Both the position numbers and the translations under genes were made by a program. The notes under the pieces were generated by a model. That model was given only the letters and a program-made list of their open reading frames with translations. It did not search any database and was not told the DNA's origin. Positions 35,574-40,576 of a stretch of 40,576 nt of DNA are shown here, one piece after another (the stretch's first letter is position 1; each line of letters opens with the position of its first letter). Source of the DNA: Desulfosarcinaceae bacterium (GTDB taxonomy: Bacteria > Desulfobacterota > Desulfobacteria > Desulfobacterales > Desulfosarcinaceae); contig JASJCL010000048.1 in assembly GCA_030066015.1 (NCBI GenBank), positions 1 to 40,576 of the forward strand, in the 5' to 3' direction.

Positions 35574-35984
35574 GCGACACCCCCTCTTGGTAGCACGTTT
35601 GGAATCGGACTATGGTGAACAGGTGCCTGACGGGCGCCTTCAGCATTGAATGAAAAATGGGTAAGAAGAGGTTTGGTGGTGAAACGGCAGGGAGCATAGC
35701 CCAACATCACTCTCTTGGCAAGCGATTTATCCGCGAGTTGGGGTTCAGCTATCCGATTTTACCATTTCATTCTGGGTGATTGCCCAGATCATCCAAACTG
35801 CCGACGCTTCTGTGTCGGTGGTGGATCACCGGTAAGTTTGGCGGACGTAAACGGCAAAGGCCCCACAAACGGGGCCTTTGCTTGGGAGGAGGAGGGCTTG
35901 GGCTGTTGAAAGCGAATACCGTCGGTCGGCAACATTTACTGCATGAAGGTGATCGATCCGTCACCAGAGCCTTTCGACAGGGGA
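35574..35984. other. 411-base gap between two PilZ genes
   Basis: It contains the strong hairpin at 35854-35881 described separately. The remainder has open frames on both strands but none with a start signal, and they read straight through the hairpin. No gene is supported. Confidence 0.45.
35854..35881 (-). terminator. strong GC hairpin, probable terminator after PilZ gene
   Basis: GCAAAGGCCCC (35854-35864), loop of 6, GGGGCCTTTGC (35871-35881): 11 pairs. T residues are inside the stem end rather than after it. It lies about 100 bases downstream of the PilZ gene stop at 35985. Confidence 0.55.
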
Positions 35985-36296
35985 TTACTGAACGAAGATG
36001 GGGGTCTCAAACGCGACGCCCATGCCGGAATTGGCGTTGCGCACCACAATCCCTTTGGATTTGATGGGCGTTAACGCATCTATCCAGGAAAAGGTCATAC
36101 AAATCTCAGTACCCACGGCCAATCGTTCGCGCGTGCGAATAAAGGCGCCCTGCTGACTGAGGTTATCGATGAAATCACGATAGACACGGTCATTGATGAC
36201 ATAATCCACCGGTATGAAGCATCGCCGCCGAGAGCCTCGCCGGCGTTCCGATCTGTTCCATTGAGCGTCCGATGATGCAGTGGCAAGGCCGACCAT
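35985..36296 (-). CDS. PilZ-domain protein
   Basis: 103 residues from the ATG at 36296, seven bases after AGGAG; a TTG two codons earlier is rejected. RRGSRRR (about 19-25) gives the Arg motif, and NLSQQG (about 45-50) gives the second motif. The final strand region GIVVRNANSGMGVAFE completes a single PilZ barrel. A small stand-alone receptor for cyclic di-GMP is the simplest reading. A strong hairpin and an AT-rich segment precede it in the same transcript direction. Confidence 0.85.
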   Translation of the reverse strand: MVGLATASSDAQWNRSERRRGSRRRCFIPVDYVINDRVYRDFIDNLSQQGAFIRTRERLAVGTEICMTFSWIDALTPIKSKGIVVRNANSGMGVAFETPIFVQ

Positions 36297-36336
36297 AGTC
36301 AATCTCCTATGCGCTTTTTTGGTTCTTTGAAGGAAA

Positions 36337-36368
36337 GCGGGCTGGCGGTGTTACCTTCGCCAGCCCGC
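36337..36368. other. 11-bp GC-rich hairpin
   Basis: GCGGGCTGGCG (36337-36347), loop of 10, CGCCAGCCCGC (36358-36368). On the minus strand it is followed by TTTCCTT and lies about 40 bases before the PilZ start at 36296. On the plus strand it stands just before a strong ribosome-binding site at 36383. Confidence 0.6.
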
Positions 36369-36393
36369 ATCCAACAAGAGAGAAGGAGGTAAA

Positions 36394-36444
36394 ATGAAAG
36401 AAGGCTTGCCATCTTCTTTAGCAACTCCCTTGCCAACACTATGA
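36394..36444 (+). CDS. possible 16-codon small ORF with ideal ribosome-binding site
   Basis: AGAAGGAGGTAAA stands directly before ATG at 36394, and the frame encodes MKEGLPSSLATPLPTL and stops at 36444. The ribosome-binding site is stronger than that of most genes here and follows a GC hairpin by 12 bases. The peptide has no recognised family. It may be a leader peptide, a small protein, or the remnant of a lost gene's start. Confidence 0.3.
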   Translation: MKEGLPSSLATPLPTL

Positions 36445-36608
36445 GTTTTGCCTGCCAAATTTATCTAATATAATAATATCTATATCTTATATGAATTCTT
36501 CCCAATTTGACGATTCGATATCGCTCGTTGTGTCAACGTGGGCTGCCAAATAAATGACGGGTGTTGGCGCGACCGACGCCCTGCAGTCACATGGGTGCAG
36601 CAACACTG

Positions 36609-38663
36609 TCAAGTGGAGAACATCACCCCTGAACTGCGCTCGATCCGATGGGCGAGAGCGGCTTGGAGCTCTCCGGGTCGAGCAAGCAGGAACAAGCGTT
36701 CCCGGGCGCGGGTCACACCGGTGTACACGATTTCTCGGCAGAGCAATCGGTGGCGGGGATCACCGGGAAACACCAGCAACACATCGGCGTACTCGGAGCC
36801 CTGACTCTTATGAACCGTGGTTGCAAAGGCCGGCTCCCAGTCGCTGAGCGTCTGGATCGGGGCGCTGATGAACGCCTTGCCGCGCTGCACGAAGATACGC
36901 GGATTCCCCCGATCGTCGGTAAGGGCGACGCCAACATCGCCGTTGAACAGCTGGCGGAGGTGATCGTTGCGGGTAATGAGGAGAGGGGCACCGTTAAAAA
37001 GCCCCGTGGCGGGATCGGTCACCAGGCCGTACCGACCCACGAGGTAATTGACCACCAGCCGATTCACCGCTCGGCTGCCTGACGGCCCGCGGCGGGCCAT
37101 GGTGAGAATCCGAGCGCGGTCCATTTGGGAGAACAATTGAAACAGCTTCTCGGACAACTTCCCCTCCGTCACCGCTTCGGCGGTGGCACCATTGAGGGCG
37201 GCGGCGGTATCCAAATAGGCGGCTTCGGCCCCGTCAACTGGGCTGGCATAGAAATGGTCCGCCCAGGATGTGAGGATCGGCGTTAACATCGAGGCTGCCC
37301 CGCTGCGGGCCTGGGATTCGATCAGGGCGCAATTGTCCGGCGGTAGGGTCAACGCCTGGTTCATGCTGCAACGGGCCACCATCGGCTGGCGCCCTGCGTT
37401 AAACGCCTGCGCCAGACGAGCCAGTTTGCGTCCGGAGCGATATGAGGTTTCCAAGATCACCAGGCTGCCCTGCAGCGGGTGAAATTGGCGCGTCGCTTCC
37501 GTCTCGGCTGGGAGCGCCGCTGCTGGATCGTCACGGGGCACCATTTCGGCAAAGACAGCACCGGCCTGAACGGAAGGTAGCTGGTCTTTGTCCCCCAGCA
37601 GGATCAGCCGAGTACGACCGGGATCTGCGGCCTGGAACAGGTAATCCAACATGGCCACGTCGATCATGGAGACCTCGTCCACGATCACGACCCGCTGCGG
37701 CAGCGGCAGATCGGCGCCATAGAGGTAGCGCTGCTGGTGTGGCCGGTAGCGCAGCAGCCGATGCAGGGTATTGGCGCTTAGCTCCAACAGAGGACGCTCA
37801 GCGGCAGTGAGGGCAGCTATGCTGGCCAAGTAGGTTTGAATGGCCTCGCGCATCCGCTGAGCGGCACGCCCCGTCGGTGCCGTGAGGCAGATCTGCTCAG
37901 CGCCGAGGCCACAGGCCGCGAGCAGCCGCAGCATGTTGACCAAGAGAGAGGTTTTGCCGGTTCCAGGACCGCCCGAGACCACTACGAAACAGCGCGTCAG
38001 AATCAATCGCAGAGCGGCCCGCTGCTGCGGATCGGCGATCAGAGGGTGGCGATCCTTTCCCAACCGGATGACCCTCTCAGGTCGCCACAGATCCGTGATG
38101 AGCGACTCGATCTGGTCTGGTGCGCAGATGGGGCGCTCCACTTGATCGAGGAAGGCCTCGAGGCGGGCCTTGAGGCGCCGCTCGTGGCGGAAGAAACGCT
38201 GAAAGTAGAGCAGATCGGTAAGGTGCCGCCCTTCACCGACTGAAACCCGTATCAGGGGAGCGCGCCGGTCGGCGCCGGGCCTCGCCACGAGTCCCCGATA
38301 GGTGCCCAGCCTGAGATTGTTGCAAAAGCCTTCCAGATGGCGCCTCACCTCATTTTCACGATCGGGGGAGTGGTAGCGCAGGAGCTGTTCGGGGGTCAGC
38401 TTGAGACAGACACTGCCTTCATTGAGGGCACTGAATAGCCATGCCAGCAACATCAGCAGGTGGGGGTCTCGGGTGTGGCCGCTGAGGGCCAGCAGGTCGC
38501 CCATCGTGAGGGTGTCCAAGGCGGACAGCGGTAGTTGCGCCAGTAGGGGGGTCAGCGTGTCCAGCAACGATCCGCAGATGGGGCGCAGCAGCTCCAGCGC
38601 GGACGTTGGCGCGCCAAATCCTCGGGGAAAAGATCCGGAGGGCTGTGCAATGTGCTTAGGCAT
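36609..38663 (-). CDS. recD: exodeoxyribonuclease V subunit alpha (RecD helicase)
   Basis: 684 residues from the ATG at 38663, which overlaps the end of recB (ATGCCTAA). The open frame to 38759 is an upstream shadow inside recB. Walker A GGPGTGKTS (231-239), TAPTGRAAQRM (261-271), Walker B VDEVSMID (328-335), GDKDQLPSV (357-365) and the C-terminal TVHKSQGSEY and YTGVTRARER motifs are all present. It is the 5'-3' motor of the RecBCD complex for double-strand-break repair. It is about 75 residues longer than the E. coli protein. Confidence 0.94.
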   Translation of the reverse strand: MPKHIAQPSGSFPRGFGAPTSALELLRPICGSLLDTLTPLLAQLPLSALDTLTMGDLLALSGHTRDPHLLMLLAWLFSALNEGSVCLKLTPEQLLRYHSPDRENEVRRHLEGFCNNLRLGTYRGLVARPGADRRAPLIRVSVGEGRHLTDLLYFQRFFRHERRLKARLEAFLDQVERPICAPDQIESLITDLWRPERVIRLGKDRHPLIADPQQRAALRLILTRCFVVVSGGPGTGKTSLLVNMLRLLAACGLGAEQICLTAPTGRAAQRMREAIQTYLASIAALTAAERPLLELSANTLHRLLRYRPHQQRYLYGADLPLPQRVVIVDEVSMIDVAMLDYLFQAADPGRTRLILLGDKDQLPSVQAGAVFAEMVPRDDPAAALPAETEATRQFHPLQGSLVILETSYRSGRKLARLAQAFNAGRQPMVARCSMNQALTLPPDNCALIESQARSGAASMLTPILTSWADHFYASPVDGAEAAYLDTAAALNGATAEAVTEGKLSEKLFQLFSQMDRARILTMARRGPSGSRAVNRLVVNYLVGRYGLVTDPATGLFNGAPLLITRNDHLRQLFNGDVGVALTDDRGNPRIFVQRGKAFISAPIQTLSDWEPAFATTVHKSQGSEYADVLLVFPGDPRHRLLCREIVYTGVTRARERLFLLARPGELQAALAHRIERSSGVMFST

Positions 38664-40576
38664 GGCAGCGCTCCAGCTGATGGCCGAGATCCCGCTCCAG
38701 CTCTGCCAGCGACCCAATCCGCTCCGGCGGCGCGTAAAAAACGCCGCTGCCCGGCTCACGGCCCATTCCCCGCAGATAGATATAAAAAACGCCGCCGAAG
38801 TGGGCCTGGGGTTCGAAACGGGGGCCCATGCAGCGGCCCAGCCAGCGCAGGGTGGCCAGCGCGTAAATGCGGTACTGAAGATGGTAACCCGCCGCCTGCA
38901 TGCCGGCCGCTATGGCATCGGCGTGGTAACCATCCGCCAGGTAGTTGGACTTCCAGTCGAGGATGTAATAACGGCCCCCATGATAGAATAGCAGATCCAC
39001 GAAGCCGCGCAGATATCCCCCTTGGGATGGCGACTGCCGGTCGGTCTGCTCCCCTAAATGGCAGTAGAACTCCGGTTCATGGAGGCGCATCTGGGGAGGC
39101 AGATCTCCCAAAAAGAGGGGCTTGTCACCACAGGGGATGGGGGTGCACAGCGTATTCCATATCAACGCCGTCACTTCGGGCTGCCATGCCGGTGCGATCT
39201 GAAATTGTCGCATCCGTTGTCGAACATACTCCTGACAGGCTGTGTCGATCTCGGCGGCGCGCCCAGCGGCCCTGACGACGCCATAGTCGATCTTTTCCAG
39301 TAGGTCGTGGAGCAGAGATCCCATGCGGGTGCCGCCGGGGAGCCGATCGCCTGGATGACGGCCCACCGTCTGTGCGGGATCTGCCGGATCTTCAGGCGTC
39401 TCGATCGGGTAGGTCGCGTTCAATCCAGTCGGCGATTCACCATGCATCTCATCTGCGGCACCGCCAACATCCGATTCTGGCCAGCCCTCCGCAATGGAAA
39501 AGGATGCCCTGTTTGCACGCTGTGCTGAAGGCGCCTGGGGTGCATGCTGCAGACGGGTGAAAGAGGCCACCGCAGCGCGGCGATCCACGAAACTGGGTTG
39601 GGCCGGAAACACCGGCTGCGGTAGTGCTTCACCCGCCGCTGTGTCCACTGCCGCATCCTTGACGGCTGCGCGCTTTGTAAATGGGATGCCCTCCGGCACC
39701 AGCCATGTCACCGCCTGGGCCCACACCGTGTCAGGACCGAAACCGGCCGCCAACGCCGGCGCCAGGAGGCGGCTCGTTGGCCCCACCCATGGCATTCGCC
39801 GGTCGGACCGATAAAAGGGCAGATACAATTTAAGCTGAGCCCTGGTCAGGGCGACATAGAGCAAACGCTTGTCTTCGTCCAAGGCCTCTTCCAGGCAGGC
39901 CGCCTTTCCGCTGTCGCCGGTGAGGTCGATCACCTTGCGCCAGCGGGGCGCATCGCCGGATGGCTGCGGTGCATGGTAGATGGCCAGCCCCGCGCTTGCC
40001 GCCTGGGTCAATCCGCCGGCCACGAACACGACGGGGAACTGCAGGCCTTTGCTGACGTGCATGGTCATGAGCTGAACCTTGGGCGCCTCAGTGTCGATCT
40101 GATGCAGGTCAGCTTCGGGGTCATCAGAGCGAGATGACTCCCGCAAGGTATCCAGATGGGCCGCGACGCCCCTGAGATCAAAGTTCTTCTCATAGATCGC
40201 CTGCTGAAGGTAGATGCGCAGCTGGGTCCAGTTGGATTCAAGACGGTCCCACTGGGGCGAGAGCGACTGTCGAAAAAAAAGACCGGATTCGCCATACAGA
40301 CTGTCAAAAAGACGGCTCCAGCGTCCCGCCAAGGCCAGTTCGCGCCACTGGTGCAGGCACTCTCGAACAGCGGGTGTTTCGGCGGGGTGATCCTCGGCGG
40401 CCAATTGTGCTGGTCGTCGGTCGAAAAAGGGGGACAACAATGCCGCGTTGCGTCGACCCCGGGATTGGGGGTCGGCGATGGCGTGCAGCACCAGGCTGAG
40501 GTGGAAGGCCTCTTCCGAGTGAAACAAACCGGGCTTCTTGTAATGGGCATAGGGAATCATCTGACGCTGGAATTCC
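38656..40576 (-). CDS. recB: exodeoxyribonuclease V subunit beta (RecB), C-terminal half; 5' end outside window
   Basis: The frame stays open to the right edge, so the true start lies beyond. The ATG at 40560 is internal. Numbered from it, helicase motifs KVQLMTMHVSKGLQFPVVFV (161-180) and RLLYVALTRAQ (232-242) are followed by a variable linker. The C-terminal nuclease then has His418 in GSLLHDLLE, Asp522 in GFVDLLF and Asp535-x-Lys537 in ILDWKSNY, plus the YHLQY motif near 559. All key nuclease residues are kept. recC would be expected upstream. Confidence 0.94.
   Translation of the reverse strand, partial: EFQRQMIPYAHYKKPGLFHSEEAFHLSLVLHAIADPQSRGRRNAALLSPFFDRRPAQLAAEDHPAETPAVRECLHQWRELALAGRWSRLFDSLYGESGLFFRQSLSPQWDRLESNWTQLRIYLQQAIYEKNFDLRGVAAHLDTLRESSRSDDPEADLHQIDTEAPKVQLMTMHVSKGLQFPVVFVAGGLTQAASAGLAIYHAPQPSGDAPRWRKVIDLTGDSGKAACLEEALDEDKRLLYVALTRAQLKLYLPFYRSDRRMPWVGPTSRLLAPALAAGFGPDTVWAQAVTWLVPEGIPFTKRAAVKDAAVDTAAGEALPQPVFPAQPSFVDRRAAVASFTRLQHAPQAPSAQRANRASFSIAEGWPESDVGGAADEMHGESPTGLNATYPIETPEDPADPAQTVGRHPGDRLPGGTRMGSLLHDLLEKIDYGVVRAAGRAAEIDTACQEYVRQRMRQFQIAPAWQPEVTALIWNTLCTPIPCGDKPLFLGDLPPQMRLHEPEFYCHLGEQTDRQSPSQGGYLRGFVDLLFYHGGRYYILDWKSNYLADGYHADAIAAGMQAAGYHLQYRIYALATLRWLGRCMGPRFEPQAHFGGVFYIYLRGMGREPGSGVFYAPPERIGSLAELERDLGHQLERCHA

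Larger units (their letters stand above)
36297..36608. other. 312-base gap between recD and the PilZ gene
   Basis: It contains the hairpin at 36337-36368, the small ORF at 36394-36444 and a very AT-rich segment (about 36460-36500) that probably holds a promoter for the minus-strand PilZ gene. TTGACA is present on the minus strand at 36536-36531, but no -10 lies at proper spacing. Confidence 0.5.

Noticed and set aside
35780-36064. Plus-strand 94-codon frame in the gap between PilZ genes
   Set aside because: It translates both arms of a terminator-like hairpin and overlaps the PilZ coding sequence in antisense; no ribosome-binding site.

Overview
The window is GC-rich chromosomal DNA with dense, short-spaced operons on both strands. 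The gene content points to a Gram-negative proteobacterium, most likely a Desulfobacterota (deltaproteobacterial) lineage. The signs are secreted and lipidated envelope proteins, RecB and RecD, an IHF/HU subunit, several PilZ proteins, a PflX-type radical SAM protein and a TrpX-type ABC transporter. This placement is inference; there is no rRNA, tRNA or ribosomal protein gene to anchor it.

Region 1 (1-7046, plus strand) is the most striking. The 3' end of a polyunsaturated-fatty-acid (PUFA) synthase subunit carries an acyltransferase remnant and four FabA-type hot-dog domains. It is followed directly by oleB, oleC and oleD, the later steps of head-to-head long-chain olefin synthesis. The arrangement suggests an operon dedicated to making polyene hydrocarbons from PUFA-synthase products. 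The ketosynthase part and any oleA lie off the left edge.

Region 2 (7047-13120) holds a small cysteine-containing secreted protein behind an 18-bp perfect palindrome, a DHH-phosphoesterase/CBS protein paired with a four-helix membrane protein, the conserved ACT-domain plus UPF0210 pair, and a class IV aminotransferase.

Region 3 (13121-20112) contains a TrpX-like ABC importer with an intrinsic terminator between the binding-protein gene and the permease, a methyltransferase overlapping a PfpI/DJ-1 gene, a lipoprotein esterase and an FAD amine-oxidase-like enzyme.

Region 4 (20230-26754) has an AttEFGH-like operon (LolD-type ATPase, large FtsX permease, AttH/CrtC-like lipocalin protein) and, convergent to it, an ABC-2 exporter.

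Region 5 (27046-32103, plus strand) carries a YhdH/AcuI-type reductase, a potassium channel with an RCK domain, an unknown 134-residue protein, a PflX-type radical SAM protein, a periplasmic cyclophilin and a PilZ protein.

Region 6 (32324-40576, minus strand) reads, in order of transcription, recB (5' part missing), recD, two PilZ proteins, an IHF/HU subunit, a bacterial cereblon-like (CULT-domain) protein, a two-helix membrane peptide and an SSL2-type helicase. The last four form a compact cluster. No CRISPR array, insertion sequence or complete phage element was seen.
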